64,000 bases of DNA from Limimaricola cinnabarinus (lineage in GTDB: Bacteria; Pseudomonadota; Alphaproteobacteria; Rhodobacterales; Rhodobacteraceae). Every line of letters begins with the position of its first letter. Within the stretch, counting starts at the first letter, position 1. Under the pieces are notes generated by a model. The model had not been told where the DNA came from. It searched no databases and saw nothing but the letters and a program-made list of their open reading frames with translations. The stretch is from NCBI RefSeq assembly GCF_002723615.1, contig NZ_KZ304958.1:78802-142801 (forward strand). Direction: 5' to 3'. The position numbers and the translations under genes were made by a program. This document shows positions 26,708-35,785 of the stretch, in pieces.

Positions 26708-28069
26708 ATGGCCGTGATATACGCAAAGCAGGCCTTGCTGGCCGAAGGCTGGGCGGCGAATGTCCGGCTGGATCTGCGCGATGGCAGGATCGTCTCGATC
26801 GACCACGGCACCGGCCCCGAAGCCAATGATACCCGCGTGGACACGCTGCTGCCGGCGCTTGGCAACCTGCACAGCCACGCCTTCCAGCGTGCGATGGCGG
26901 GCATGACCGAAGTCCGGCAGGCCGGCCGGGACAGCTTCTGGAGCTGGCGCGAGCTGATGTACCGCTTCATGGACCGCCTGACCCCGGAGCAGATCGAGGC
27001 GATCGCGGCGCAGGTCTATGTCGAGATGCTGGAGGCGGGCTATGCCAGCGTCGGAGAGTTCCATTACGTTCATCACCAGCCCGGCGGCGTGCCCCATGAC
27101 AACATCGCCGAGCTGTCCGAGCGGATCTTCGCGGCGGCGGCGCGGACCGGCATCGGGCTGACGCATCTGCCGGTGCTCTACAGCTATGGCGGCGCGGGGC
27201 AGGTTGAACTGAGCGCGGGCCAGCGGCGCTTCGGCACCGGCGTGGACGAGTTCGAGCGCCTGTTCGACGCGGCCTCGGCGGCGCTGCGGCACCTGCCGGG
27301 GGATGCGCGGATCGGCATCGCACCCCATTCCCTGCGCGCCACCTCGCCCTCGGAATTGTCGCGGCTGGTGGCGCGGCACGGGCAGGGGCCGATCCACATC
27401 CATATCGCCGAGCAACCGCGCGAAGTGCGCGAGATCGAAGACTGGCTGGGCGCGCGGCCGGTCGAATGGCTGCTCGGCAACCTACCGGTCGACGACCGCT
27501 GGTGCCTGATCCACGCGACCCACATGACGGTGACCGAAACGCGCGACATGGCAGCAAGCGGCGCCGTAGCGGGGCTATGCCCGATCACCGAGGCCAATCT
27601 CGGCGACGGGGCCTTCAACGGCCCGGACTATGCCGAGGCCGGCGGAAGCTTCGGGATCGGGTCGGATTCCAACGTCAACATCTCGCTGACCGAAGAGCTG
27701 CGCCTGCTGGAATATTCGCAGCGCCTGCGCGACGGGAGCCGCAACGTGCTGGTGCCGGGTGCGGGGTCGGTCGGCCGGTTTCTCTACATGTCGGCGGCGC
27801 GAGGCGGCGCGCAGGCTCTCGCCCGCGAGGCAGGTTCGATCGCCACCGGCAAGCTGGCCGATCTCGTTGCGATCGACAGCCAGTCCGCCGCGCTCTGCGC
27901 GCTTTCGCGCGACAGCCTGCTGGACGGCCTCGTCTTCGCCGCGACGGACCGTGTCGTCACCGATGTCTGGAGCGCCGGGCGGCACATGGTGCGCGGCGGG
28001 CATCACATCGCACGGGATGCCGTCTTCGCAGCCTATCGCACGGCCATCGAAAGACTGCTCGCATCCTGA
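26708..28069 (+). CDS. hutF: formimidoylglutamate deiminase
   Basis: A 453-residue amidohydrolase-superfamily deiminase that converts N-formimidoyl-L-glutamate to N-formyl-L-glutamate, the substrate of HutG. Features are [21 protein letters not shown] (metal HxH), the [12 protein letters not shown] segment, [39 protein letters not shown] and [16 protein letters not shown] with [13 protein letters not shown]. The ATG at 26708 is the expected family start and lies 22 bases after the HutC-type palindrome. It is transcribed opposite to the other hut enzymes and appears monocistronic. Confidence 0.96.
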   Translation: MAVIYAKQALLAEGWAANVRLDLRDGRIVSIDHGTGPEANDTRVDTLLPALGNLHSHAFQRAMAGMTEVRQAGRDSFWSWRELMYRFMDRLTPEQIEAIAAQVYVEMLEAGYASVGEFHYVHHQPGGVPHDNIAELSERIFAAAARTGIGLTHLPVLYSYGGAGQVELSAGQRRFGTGVDEFERLFDAASAALRHLPGDARIGIAPHSLRATSPSELSRLVARHGQGPIHIHIAEQPREVREIEDWLGARPVEWLLGNLPVDDRWCLIHATHMTVTETRDMAASGAVAGLCPITEANLGDGAFNGPDYAEAGGSFGIGSDSNVNISLTEELRLLEYSQRLRDGSRNVLVPGAGSVGRFLYMSAARGGAQALAREAGSIATGKLADLVAIDSQSAALCALSRDSLLDGLVFAATDRVVTDVWSAGRHMVRGGHHIARDAVFAAYRTAIERLLAS

Positions 28070-28112
28070 TCCCGCCAGTTCGAATGCCCGCCCCCTTTCA
28101 GGACACCGGTTT

Positions 28113-28143
28113 GCAGCCGCCGCTCGGCCGGCCTGGCGGCTGC
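28113..28143. terminator. bidirectional hairpin between hutF and the GAF gene
   Basis: GCAGCCGCC and GGCGGCTGC form a perfect 9-bp stem with a 13-base loop that itself contains the palindrome GGCCGGCC. It lies between two convergent genes and begins 43 bases after the hutF stop. It has no T-run. Confidence 0.5.
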
Positions 28144-28145
28144 TG

Positions 28146-28643
28146 TCATGCCAGCCGGTTTTCGACCAGAAGCGCGGCCATCGACGGAAGCGTCAGCTCG
28201 GCTTCGGCCAGCGCCACGCGAGGGGGCGTGAAATGCGCCTCCGCGTCGAGCATGTTGATTGTCGCCGCCAGCTCACCGCCGAGCAGCACCGGCAGGTTCA
28301 TCACCGAGCCGCAGCCCAGCCGCCCGATCAGCGCGGCATCGGGAAACACGCGGTCGATCTCGTCGAGCCGGTTCGCCACGAAGCTTTCATGCCGCCCATG
28401 CACGATCTCGAACCAGTCGTTCATCTCGATCGGCTTGGTGCCCGAGGCCGGGTAATCGACCGGGTGGCTGGTATAGGCGCGCCGCGCCAGCATCGCGCCC
28501 ATGTCGACCGTCATCACGGTGAACAGCCGCGCGCCGATCAGCGTCTGGGCCAGCGCCTGCAGCGCGGCATAGGCGTCGCCGGGGGCGCGTGCCGCGGAAA
28601 GCGCGGCGCGAAAACGGGCCTGCGCCTCGGGGGTCGTCGTCAT
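28146..28643 (-). CDS. small GAF-domain protein
   Basis: A 165-residue soluble protein consisting essentially of one GAF domain (about residues 15-160), a fold that senses small ligands. Recognisable parts are ALQALAQTLIGARLFTVMTV, the SHPVDYPASGTKPI loop and the C-terminal GSVMNLPVLLGGELAATINMLDAEAHFTP, a typical GAF core. No output domain is attached. It is the last gene behind the peptide-type ABC ATPases, starting 10 bases after the preceding stop with GAAGGA before the ATG. It may modulate the transporter or a peptidase in response to a ligand; that role is inferred from context only. Confidence 0.75.
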   Translation of the reverse strand: MTTTPEAQARFRAALSAARAPGDAYAALQALAQTLIGARLFTVMTVDMGAMLARRAYTSHPVDYPASGTKPIEMNDWFEIVHGRHESFVANRLDEIDRVFPDAALIGRLGCGSVMNLPVLLGGELAATINMLDAEAHFTPPRVALAEAELTLPSMAALLVENRLA

Positions 28644-28653
28644 GGAACATCCT

Positions 28654-29397
28654 TCAGTCATGCGCGGTGCCGCCCGAAGCGGCGTAGAGCGCGCGGGAAT
28701 AGGGGTCGGCAAAGCTGCCGTCATGCAGCGCCGTGGCGGGCGCGATCTCGACCACGCGGCCGCGGTTCATCACCGCCATCCGGTCGCACATGAAGCCCAC
28801 CACCGGCAGGTTGTGCGTCACCATCAGGTAGGTCAGCCCCTGCTCGGCGCGCAGCCGCTTCAAGAGGTTCAGGATCTCGGCCTGCACGCTGACATCGAGC
28901 GCCGAGGTCGGCTCATCGAGCAGCATCACCTTGGGCTCCAGCATCAGCGCGCGGGCAATCGCCACGCGCTGCCGCTGCCCGCCCGAGAGCTGGTGCGGGT
29001 AGCGAAACCGGAACCGCCGGTCGAGACCCACGGCGCGCAGCATCTCCTCGACCCGGGCGTCGCGGTTGCCAAGCCCGTGCACCTGCAAGGGCTCGCTCAG
29101 AACCGTGTCGACCGTCTTGCGCGGGTGCAGCGAGCCGTAAGGGTCCTGGAACACCATCTGGCAGCGCCGGGCAAAGCCGCGGTCGGGCCGGTGACCGCGC
29201 GGCTGGCCCAGCACCGACATGCCCCCGGTCCAGTCCGGGGCGAGACCGGCGATCGCCTTGAGCACGGTGGATTTGCCCGAACCGCTTTCGCCCACCAGCG
29301 CGAAGCTTTCGCCCTCGGCCACGTCGAAGCTGACCCCCTCGACCACCTTCGCGCTGCCGTAGGAGATGTCGAGATCGCTCAGGGAGATCGCGCTCAT
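28654..29397 (-). CDS. ABC transporter ATP-binding protein, DppF/NikE-like
   Basis: A 247-residue cytoplasmic ABC ATPase. Walker A is GESGSGKS at residues 36-43, the signature is LSGGQRQRVAIARAL, Walker B is VMLLDEPTSALD and the switch histidine is in LMVTHN. It powers import through the adjacent DppBC-like permeases together with the second ATPase. It is short and lacks the C-terminal extension common in DppF/OppF, so it is closer in size to NikE. The start overlaps the preceding ATPase stop (ATGA). Peptide import fits the linked M24 peptidase best, with nickel as the alternative. Confidence 0.9.
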   Translation of the reverse strand: MSAISLSDLDISYGSAKVVEGVSFDVAEGESFALVGESGSGKSTVLKAIAGLAPDWTGGMSVLGQPRGHRPDRGFARRCQMVFQDPYGSLHPRKTVDTVLSEPLQVHGLGNRDARVEEMLRAVGLDRRFRFRYPHQLSGGQRQRVAIARALMLEPKVMLLDEPTSALDVSVQAEILNLLKRLRAEQGLTYLMVTHNLPVVGFMCDRMAVMNRGRVVEIAPATALHDGSFADPYSRALYAASGGTAHD

Positions 29398-30230
29398 GTG
29401 CCGCTCCAGTCGCTGCGGTCGAGAACCGGCAGGCTGTCGCGCGTCTCGTGCATGCGCGGCACGGCGGCGAGAAGCCCACGGGTATAGGGGTGCTCGGCGT
29501 GGCGCAGATCGGCGGCGGCGCAGCTTTCGACGACGCGGCCTGCGTTCATCACCATGATCCGGTCGCAATAGCGCGACACGAGGTTCAGGTCGTGGCTGAT
29601 CAGGATCAGCCCCATGCCGTGATCGCGCACCAGCTCGTCGATCAGGTCGAGCACCTGCGCCTGCACGCTGACATCGAGCGCCGAGGTCGGCTCGTCGGCG
29701 ATGAGCAGGCTCGGGCGGGGGATCAGCATCATCGCGATCATCACCCGCTGGCCCATGCCGCCGGAAATCTCGTGCGGATACATCTTCGCCACGCGCTCGG
29801 GCTCGTTGATGCGCACCGCCTCGAGCATTTCCAGAACCCGCGCGCGGGTGGCGCGGCGGTCCAGCCGCTCATGCGCCTGCAGCGCCTCGGCGATCTGGCG
29901 GCCCACGGTCATCACCGGGTTCAGCGAAAACTTCGGGTCCTGCATGATCATCGAGATCCGCGCCCCGCGCAGGTCGCGCATCTTGCGCTCGGAGAGCGAC
30001 TGGATCTCGGTGCCCTCGAATTCCAGGCGCCTGGCCTCGACCCGGCCCGGCGCGCGCACCAGTCGCAAAATCGCCCGACCGGTCATGGATTTGCCCGAGC
30101 CGCTCTCGCCGACGATGCCCAAGCGCTCGCGCCCCAGATCGAAGCTCAGCCCCTTGACCACCTCGACCCGGCCGGTGGGGGTGGGAAAGCTGACCCGCAG
30201 ATCCTCGACGCTCAGTAGCGGCGCGCTCAT
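29394..30230 (-). CDS. ABC transporter ATP-binding protein, DppD/NikD-like
   Basis: A 278-residue ABC ATPase with Walker A GESGSGKSMT, ISGGMGQRVMIAMML as the signature region, LLIADEPTSALD as Walker B and ILISHDLN as the switch. It forms the asymmetric ATPase pair with the next gene. The start at 30230 overlaps the DppC-like permease stop (ATGA) and its stop overlaps the second ATPase start. It lacks the full oligopeptide-specific C-terminal domain, as in NikD-type or compact peptide importers. Confidence 0.9.
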   Translation of the reverse strand: MSAPLLSVEDLRVSFPTPTGRVEVVKGLSFDLGRERLGIVGESGSGKSMTGRAILRLVRAPGRVEARRLEFEGTEIQSLSERKMRDLRGARISMIMQDPKFSLNPVMTVGRQIAEALQAHERLDRRATRARVLEMLEAVRINEPERVAKMYPHEISGGMGQRVMIAMMLIPRPSLLIADEPTSALDVSVQAQVLDLIDELVRDHGMGLILISHDLNLVSRYCDRIMVMNAGRVVESCAAADLRHAEHPYTRGLLAAVPRMHETRDSLPVLDRSDWSGT

Positions 30231-31135
30231 GACTTGCCCCCCTGCTTGGGGTCGAGCACGTCGCGCAGACCGTCGCCCAGGAAACAGAAGCCGAGGCTGA
30301 CGAGGATGATCGCGAAGCCCGGCATGGTGGCGACCCACCACTGGTCGAGGATGAAGACCCGGCCCCGGCTGATCATCGCGCCCCATTCGGGCAGCGGCGG
30401 CTGCGCGCCGAGGCCCAGGAATCCGAGGCCCGCGGCGGTGAGGATGATCCCCGCCATGTCGAGCGTCACCCGCACGATCATCGAGGAGGTGCACAAGGGC
30501 AGCACGTGGCGCAGGATGATCCGCCCATGCGAGGCGCCCAGAAGCCTTGTCGCGCCGATGAAATCGGCCTGGCAGAAGGTCAGCGTCTCGGCCCGGGCGA
30601 TGCGGGCATAGGCGGGCCAAGCGGTGATCGCGATGGCGATGATCGCGTTCTCGATGCCCGGGCCGAGGGCCGCGACGAAGGCCAGCGCGAGGATCAGCTT
30701 GGGCATCGACAGGAAGACGTCGGTGATCCCCATCAGCACCTTGTCGACGAGGCCGCCGAAATAGCCCGATACCGCGCCGATGATCAGCCCCAGCGGCGCC
30801 GAGATCACCGCCACCAGCGCCACGATCATCAGCGTGATCCGCGCGCCGTAGATCACCCGGCTCAGGATGTCGCGGCCCAGCTCGTCGGTGCCCATCCAGT
30901 GCTGCGCCGAGGGCGGCAGCAGCCGCGCCGAGAGGTCCTGACCCACGGCGCTGTAGGGCGCGATCCACGGCGCGAAGGCGGCGGTCAGCACCAGCAAAAG
31001 GATGATCGCGCCGCCGAGCACGGCGAGCGGGTTGCGCATCAGCAGGCCCCCGGCGCGGTAGAAGCGCCCGGCATTGGCCTGAAACCGCGAGGCGGGCGCG
31101 TCGTCGTGATACCAGTCGCGGCGCAGCATCTGCAT
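30227..31135 (-). CDS. ABC transporter permease, DppC-like
   Basis: A 302-residue inner-membrane permease. An N-terminal hydrophobic helix (LAVLGGAIILLLVLTAAFAP) is followed by the periplasmic HWMGTDELGRDILSRVIYGARITL motif characteristic of DppC/OppC. The EAA-type cytoplasmic loop contains DFIGATRLLGASHGRIILRHVLP. Six membrane segments are expected. The start overlaps the DppB-like stop by one base (TGATG). It forms the channel with the DppB-like protein. Confidence 0.92.
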   Translation of the reverse strand: MQMLRRDWYHDDAPASRFQANAGRFYRAGGLLMRNPLAVLGGAIILLLVLTAAFAPWIAPYSAVGQDLSARLLPPSAQHWMGTDELGRDILSRVIYGARITLMIVALVAVISAPLGLIIGAVSGYFGGLVDKVLMGITDVFLSMPKLILALAFVAALGPGIENAIIAIAITAWPAYARIARAETLTFCQADFIGATRLLGASHGRIILRHVLPLCTSSMIVRVTLDMAGIILTAAGLGFLGLGAQPPLPEWGAMISRGRVFILDQWWVATMPGFAIILVSLGFCFLGDGLRDVLDPKQGGKS

Positions 31136-32199
31136 CAGCGGCTCCTCGGGTCGAGGACGCGGTAGAGCACGTCCGAAATGCGGTTGATGAAGATGAACAC
31201 CGCGCCGATCACCAGCGTGGCGCCGAGCACCGCGTTCATGTCGGCATTGAGCAGTGCCACGGTCAGGTAATTGCCGATGCCGGGCCAGGAGAACACCGTC
31301 TCGATCATCACCGAGCCTTCGAGCAGCCCGGCATAGCTCAGCCCGATCACGGTGATCAGCGGCACCCGGATCGGCCCGAAGGCGTGGATCCAGATCACCC
31401 GCCATTCGGGCAGGCCCTTGACCCGCGCCGTCACCACGTATTCCTGGCTCAGCTGGTCGAGCATGAAGGACCGCGTCATCCGCGCGATATAGGCGAGCGA
31501 GAAGAAGCCGAGGATCGCCGCGGGAAGGGCAATGTGGCTCAGCGCGTTCATGAAGATGCCGGTGTCGCCCGCGATCAGGCTGTCGACCAGCAAGAGCCCG
31601 GTCACAGGCGGCACGATGCCGTCATAGAAGATGTCGATCCGCCCGGGCCCCGCGACCCAGCCGAGACCGGCATAGAAGATGGCGAGCCCGACGAGGCCGA
31701 GCCAGAAGGCCGGCACCGAATAGCCCAGAAGCGCCAGCACCCGGATCACCTGATCGACCCATGATCCCTGCCGCGCGGCCGCCCAGACCCCCATCGGCAC
31801 CCCGAGCGCCACGCCGATCGCGATGCCGATCGTCGCCATCTCCAGCGTCGCGGGAAAGACGCGGGCCAGATCCTCGACCACGGGCCGGTTGGTCGAGACC
31901 GAGCGCCCCAGATCGCCCTGCATCACCTGCCAGACGTAATCGACGAACTGCACGACGAGCGCGCGGTCGAGCCCCATCGCCTGCCGCGCGGCCTCGTATT
32001 GCTCCTGCGTCGCGCGGTCGCCGACCACGGCGAGCACCGGGTCGATCGGCACCACGCGGCCGATGAAGAAGGTGATCGCCAGAAGCCCCAGGAAGGTCAG
32101 CGCGGTCAGCAGCAGGAACCCCGCCAGCGGCACCGCGAAGCTGCGGGCACGGCGCAGCGCCAGCGCGGGCAGGGTCGATGATCGGGGTACGGCTGGCAC
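31135..32199 (-). CDS. ABC transporter permease, DppB-like (GTG start)
   Basis: A 354-residue inner-membrane permease and first gene of the minus-strand importer operon. It has the opening helix PLAGFLLLTALTFLGLLAITFFIGRVVPIDP, the GLDRALVVQFVDYV segment, and the EAA-loop region MLDQLSQEYVVTARVKGLPEWRVIWIHAF of DppB proteins. GTG at 32197-32199 is chosen because AAGGAG lies 5 bases upstream; an in-frame longer start at 32259 has no such site. An unusually proline- and arginine-rich cytoplasmic N-terminus precedes the first helix. It is divergent from the XRE-cupin regulator. Confidence 0.88.
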   Translation of the reverse strand: MPAVPRSSTLPALALRRARSFAVPLAGFLLLTALTFLGLLAITFFIGRVVPIDPVLAVVGDRATQEQYEAARQAMGLDRALVVQFVDYVWQVMQGDLGRSVSTNRPVVEDLARVFPATLEMATIGIAIGVALGVPMGVWAAARQGSWVDQVIRVLALLGYSVPAFWLGLVGLAIFYAGLGWVAGPGRIDIFYDGIVPPVTGLLLVDSLIAGDTGIFMNALSHIALPAAILGFFSLAYIARMTRSFMLDQLSQEYVVTARVKGLPEWRVIWIHAFGPIRVPLITVIGLSYAGLLEGSVMIETVFSWPGIGNYLTVALLNADMNAVLGATLVIGAVFIFINRISDVLYRVLDPRSR

Positions 32200-32305
32200 G
32201 GGGGCTCCTTGGCTGAAGCATGGTCCGGCAGGGCGCGGCCACGGGGTCCGGTCCCGCACGAGGCGGAATATTTTTCATAGACGGCACGACAATTTCGCTT
32301 GGTTC

Positions 32306-32323
32306 AAGCAAAAACTTTTGCTT
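32306..32323. promoter_or_regulatory. 18-bp palindrome, candidate XRE-cupin operator
   Basis: AAGCAAAA-AC-TTTTGCTT is a perfect inverted repeat in the AT-rich spacer between the divergent ABC operon and the XRE-cupin gene. It is the strongest symmetric element in this spacer and is placed to control both directions. Confidence 0.6.
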
Positions 32324-32383
32324 ACATCAAAATAATTTTTGTGAACCCCGATCCGCTTCGACCCGGAAAGACACCCGCCGACC

Positions 32384-33001
32384 ATGCCCCGAACCGCCCA
32401 TCAGACCAGCCAAGGCGCCCCGCTCGGGCCGTTGATCCGCAAGCGCCGCAAGCAGCTCGGGCTGACGCTCAAGCAGCTTGGCGAGCGCGCCGGGCTTTCG
32501 GTCGGCTATCTCAGCCAGGTCGAGCGCGACAACGCTGCGCCGTCGCTCGGCACGCTGGCGCAGATCGCCGAGGCGGTGGATGTCGGGCTCGATTATTTCG
32601 TCTCCACCCCGCGCCCGGCCGACGCGCTGACCCGCGATGGCGGGCGGGTGCGGTTCTCGCTCGCCGATTCCGATCTGGTCTATGAGCAGATCAGCCACGA
32701 ATTCCCCGGCTCGGAGCTCTCCTCCTACATGCTGCACGTGCCCGCGGGCCATGTTTCCGAACTGGTGCGCCACGAGGGCGAGGAGATCATCGTCATCCTC
32801 GAAGGCGAGATCGAGCAGGTGCTGGGCGACGAGACCTTCCACATGCGCGCCGGCGACAGCCTGCATTACTCGGGTGCGACCCCGCATGCGTGGCGCAACC
32901 CGACCGACCGCCCCGCGCGCATCCTGTGGACCGGCACGCTCGGCGTGCTGCACCGCGCGGGCGCGCGCCGCACCGACGCGCCGCCCCGGCTGCTGAAATG
33001 A
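32384..33001 (+). CDS. XRE-family regulator with C-terminal cupin domain
   Basis: A 205-residue two-domain regulator. An N-terminal Cro/CI-type helix-turn-helix (about residues 13-67: LIRKRRKQLGLTLKQLGERAGLSVGYLSQVERDNAAPSLGTLAQIAEAV) is joined to a cupin (about 108-175: MLHVPAGHVSELVRHEGEEIIVILEGEIEQVLGDETFHMRAGDSLHYSGATPHAWRNP). Such proteins, for example PuuR, sense small metabolites and usually repress neighbouring uptake and catabolic genes. It is divergent from the ABC permease operon and 28 bases upstream of the binding-protein gene, so it can be co-transcribed with the latter. The perfect palindrome at 32306-32323 is its likely site. Confidence 0.88.
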   Translation: MPRTAHQTSQGAPLGPLIRKRRKQLGLTLKQLGERAGLSVGYLSQVERDNAAPSLGTLAQIAEAVDVGLDYFVSTPRPADALTRDGGRVRFSLADSDLVYEQISHEFPGSELSSYMLHVPAGHVSELVRHEGEEIIVILEGEIEQVLGDETFHMRAGDSLHYSGATPHAWRNPTDRPARILWTGTLGVLHRAGARRTDAPPRLLK

Positions 33002-33029
33002 CGAAGACGACAACCAACGGGAGAGAGAC

Positions 33030-34616
33030 ATGAAAACCCTGAAATCCGCGCTGCTGGCCTCGGCGCTGGCGCTGCCATTGGCCGGCCCCGCCCTTGCCGA
33101 GACGCCCCCCGGCCTGCTGGTCGTGGCGCAGAACATCGACGACATCGTCGCCATCGACCCGGCGCAGGCCTACGAGTTCACCTCGGGCGAGCTGGTCACC
33201 AACCTCTATGACCGGCTGGTGCAATACGACGCCGAGGACCCGACCGTGCTCGCCCCCGGTCTGGCGACCGAGTGGGAGGCCGACGCCGAGGCCCGGACCA
33301 TCACCTTCACTCTGCGCGAGGACGCGGTGTTCCATTCGGGCAACCCGGTGCGCGCAGAGGACGTGACCGGCTCGCTCGCCCGCGTGATCAAGCTCGACAA
33401 GACCCCGGCCTTCATCCTCGCCCAGCTCGGCTGGACGCCCGAGAACGTGGACGAGATGATCACCGCCCAAGGCAACACCGTGACGATCCGCTACGAGGGC
33501 GAGTTCTCGCCCGCCTTCGTGCTGAACGTGCTGGCCGCGCGCCCCGCTTCGATCGTCGACATGGCGACGGTGATGGAGCACGAGACCGATGGCGACATGG
33601 GCAATGCCTGGCTCAACGAGAACGCCGCAGGCTCCGGCCCCTTCTCGCTGCAGATGTACCGCCCGGCGGAGCTGGTCCGGCTCAAGGCCAACCCCGACTA
33701 CTTCAAGGGCGCGCCGAAGATCGACGGGCTGATCCTGCAGCACGTGGCCGAGGCCGCGACGCAGCAGCTTCTGCTGGAGCAAGGCGATGTCGACATGGCG
33801 CGCAACCTGACGCCGGACCAGATCGCCTCGCTCTCGTCGGACGAGATCAAGGTCGAGACCTTCCCGCAGGCGGCGGTGCATTTCCTGTCCTTCAACCAGA
33901 AGACCGAAAGCCTGACCCCGCCCGCGGTCTGGGAGGCGGCGCGCTACCTCGTCGACTATGCCGGCATGACCGACAGCATCATCGACGGCCAGATGGAGAT
34001 CCACCAGGCGTTCTGGCCCAAGGGCTTTCCGGGCTCCTATGACGAGACGCCCTACAGCTACGACCCCGAAAGGGCGAAGCAGATCCTCGACGAGGCCGGG
34101 ATCGAGACGCCGATCACCGTCTCGCTCGACGTGATCAATGCCGCCCCCTTCACCGACATGGCGCAATCGCTGCAGGCAAGCTTCGCCGATGCGGGCATCA
34201 ACTTCGAGATCCTGCCCGGCACCGGCAGCCAGGTGATCACCAAGTACCGCGAGCGCAGCCACGAGGCGATGCTGCTCTATTGGGGCCCCGACTTCATGGA
34301 CCCGCATTCCAACGCCAAGGCCTTCGCCTACAACTCGGACAACTCCGACGACGCCTATGCCGCCACCACCACATGGCGCAACGCCTGGGCGGTGCCCGAG
34401 GAAATGAACGAGATGACCCGCGCGGCGCTGACCGAGAGCGACCCGGAAAAGCGGCTCGAGATGTATCGCGAGCTGCAGAAGAAGACGCAGGAGGAAAGCC
34501 CCATCGTGGTGATGTTCCAGGCCTCCTACCAGGTCGCGATGGATGACGACGTCTCGGGCTACGTCAACGGCGCGACCTCGGACTTCGTGTTCTACCGGCT
34601 GGTCGAGAAGGGCTGA
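33030..34616 (+). CDS. ABC transporter substrate-binding protein, family 5 (DppA/OppA-like)
   Basis: A 528-residue periplasmic protein with a signal peptide (MKTLKSALLASALALPLAGPALA, cleaved before ETPP). The SBP family 5 layout is visible: DPAQAYEFTSGELVTNLYDRLV, WEADAEARTITFTLREDAVFHSGNPVRAEDV, then late FYRLVEKG. It belongs to the importer whose membrane parts are encoded divergently upstream. Ligands in this family are peptides, opines, nickel or sugars; the downstream Xaa-Pro-type peptidase favours peptides. A GGGAGAGA ribosome site precedes the ATG, and a strong terminator follows the gene. Confidence 0.9.
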   Translation: MKTLKSALLASALALPLAGPALAETPPGLLVVAQNIDDIVAIDPAQAYEFTSGELVTNLYDRLVQYDAEDPTVLAPGLATEWEADAEARTITFTLREDAVFHSGNPVRAEDVTGSLARVIKLDKTPAFILAQLGWTPENVDEMITAQGNTVTIRYEGEFSPAFVLNVLAARPASIVDMATVMEHETDGDMGNAWLNENAAGSGPFSLQMYRPAELVRLKANPDYFKGAPKIDGLILQHVAEAATQQLLLEQGDVDMARNLTPDQIASLSSDEIKVETFPQAAVHFLSFNQKTESLTPPAVWEAARYLVDYAGMTDSIIDGQMEIHQAFWPKGFPGSYDETPYSYDPERAKQILDEAGIETPITVSLDVINAAPFTDMAQSLQASFADAGINFEILPGTGSQVITKYRERSHEAMLLYWGPDFMDPHSNAKAFAYNSDNSDDAYAATTTWRNAWAVPEEMNEMTRAALTESDPEKRLEMYRELQKKTQEESPIVVMFQASYQVAMDDDVSGYVNGATSDFVFYRLVEKG

Positions 34617-34635
34617 TCTTCCCCTCGACCGTTCC

Positions 34636-34666
34636 GGGCCGCCGGCTTCGCGCCGGCGGTCCTTTT
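34636..34666 (+). terminator. intrinsic terminator after the binding-protein gene
   Basis: GGGCCGCCGGC pairs with GCCGGCGGTCC (one G-T wobble) around a 5-base loop and is followed directly by TTTT. It lies 19 bases after the stop and just ahead of the peptidase gene, so it likely trims read-through and sets a high binding-protein to peptidase ratio. Confidence 0.75.
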
Positions 34667-34684
34667 CATGAAAGGACGTATCGC

Positions 34685-35785
34685 ATGACCTCCCCCCATG
34701 CCGACCGCCTCGCGCGGCTGCAGGCGCTGATGCGCGAAACCGGCACCGACCTCGTGGCGATCGGCCCGTCGAGCCACATGATGTGGCTGTCGGGGCTCGA
34801 TCCATATGGCGATGAGCGCCCGGTGATGCTGCTGGTCGGCCCCGACCATGCCGGCTTCCTGATGCCCGCGCTCAACGCCGCTGCCGCCCGCAAGGCGACG
34901 GACCTGCCGCTGCATTGCTGGTCCGACGACGAAGGCCCCGAGGCCGCGCTCACGGCGCTTCTGACCGAGTGCGGCGCCACGGCGCCCGGGCTTTCGGTGG
35001 TGCTCGACGAGACCATGCGCGCCGATTTCGCGCTGCGGCTGCTCGACGCGCTCGACGCGCCGCGCCGCCGCTTCAGCGCCGACACGCTGGGCCGCCTGCG
35101 CGCGCGCAAGGACGCCGCCGAATACGCCGCGCTCAAGGCCAGCGCCACGCTCAACGACGCCGCCGTCACGGCGGCCTTCGGCGCGCTGCGCGAGGGCATG
35201 ACCGAACGCGAGCTGCAGGACGTGATCCACGCCTATTACGAGGCGCATGGCGCGCGGGCCGAGTTCACCATCATCGGCTTCGGCGAGAACGGCGCCTATC
35301 CGCATCACCACACCGGCGACACCCGCCTTGCCCCCGGCATGGCGGTGCTGGTCGACAGCGGCTGCCGGCACATGGGCTATCCCTCCGACATGACCCGCTG
35401 CGGCTGGTTCGGCGGCACGCCGGACCCCGAGTTCCTGGAGGTTGCCGCGGTGGTCGAAAAGGCGGTGCAGGCCGCGCTCGCCATCGCGCGCCCCGGCGTG
35501 CGCGCCGCCGAGATCGACCGCGCCGCGCGCGGCGTGATCGAAGAGGCGGGTTACGGCGACCGTTTCCTGCACCGCACCGGCCACGGGCTCGGCCTCGACA
35601 TCCACGAGCCGCCCTATATCTCCGCGACCAGCGACGCGGTGCTCGGGAAGGACTGCGTGTTCTCGATCGAGCCGGGGGTCTACCTCGAAGACCGCTTCGG
35701 CGTCCGGCTCGAAGACATCGTGATCCTGCGCGAGGATGGCGCGGAGATCCTGTCGGAGCTGCCGCGCGACCTGCGGATCGGCTGA
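34685..35785 (+). CDS. M24 family metallopeptidase, Xaa-Pro dipeptidase-like
   Basis: A 366-residue creatinase/prolidase-fold enzyme. The N-terminal domain (about 1-130) has the SSHMMWLSGLDPYG motif. The pita-bread catalytic domain carries all dimetal ligands: two aspartates spaced by ten residues in VDSGCRHMGYPSD, a histidine in TGHGLGLDIHEPP, and glutamates in SIEPGVY and RLEDIV. It probably removes or releases N-terminal residues next to proline from imported peptides in the cytoplasm. An ATG follows a GAAAGGA site just after the terminator hairpin. Related enzymes include creatinase-like and ectoine hydrolase-like proteins, so the exact substrate is open. Confidence 0.85.
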   Translation: MTSPHADRLARLQALMRETGTDLVAIGPSSHMMWLSGLDPYGDERPVMLLVGPDHAGFLMPALNAAAARKATDLPLHCWSDDEGPEAALTALLTECGATAPGLSVVLDETMRADFALRLLDALDAPRRRFSADTLGRLRARKDAAEYAALKASATLNDAAVTAAFGALREGMTERELQDVIHAYYEAHGARAEFTIIGFGENGAYPHHHTGDTRLAPGMAVLVDSGCRHMGYPSDMTRCGWFGGTPDPEFLEVAAVVEKAVQAALAIARPGVRAAEIDRAARGVIEEAGYGDRFLHRTGHGLGLDIHEPPYISATSDAVLGKDCVFSIEPGVYLEDRFGVRLEDIVILREDGAEILSELPRDLRIG

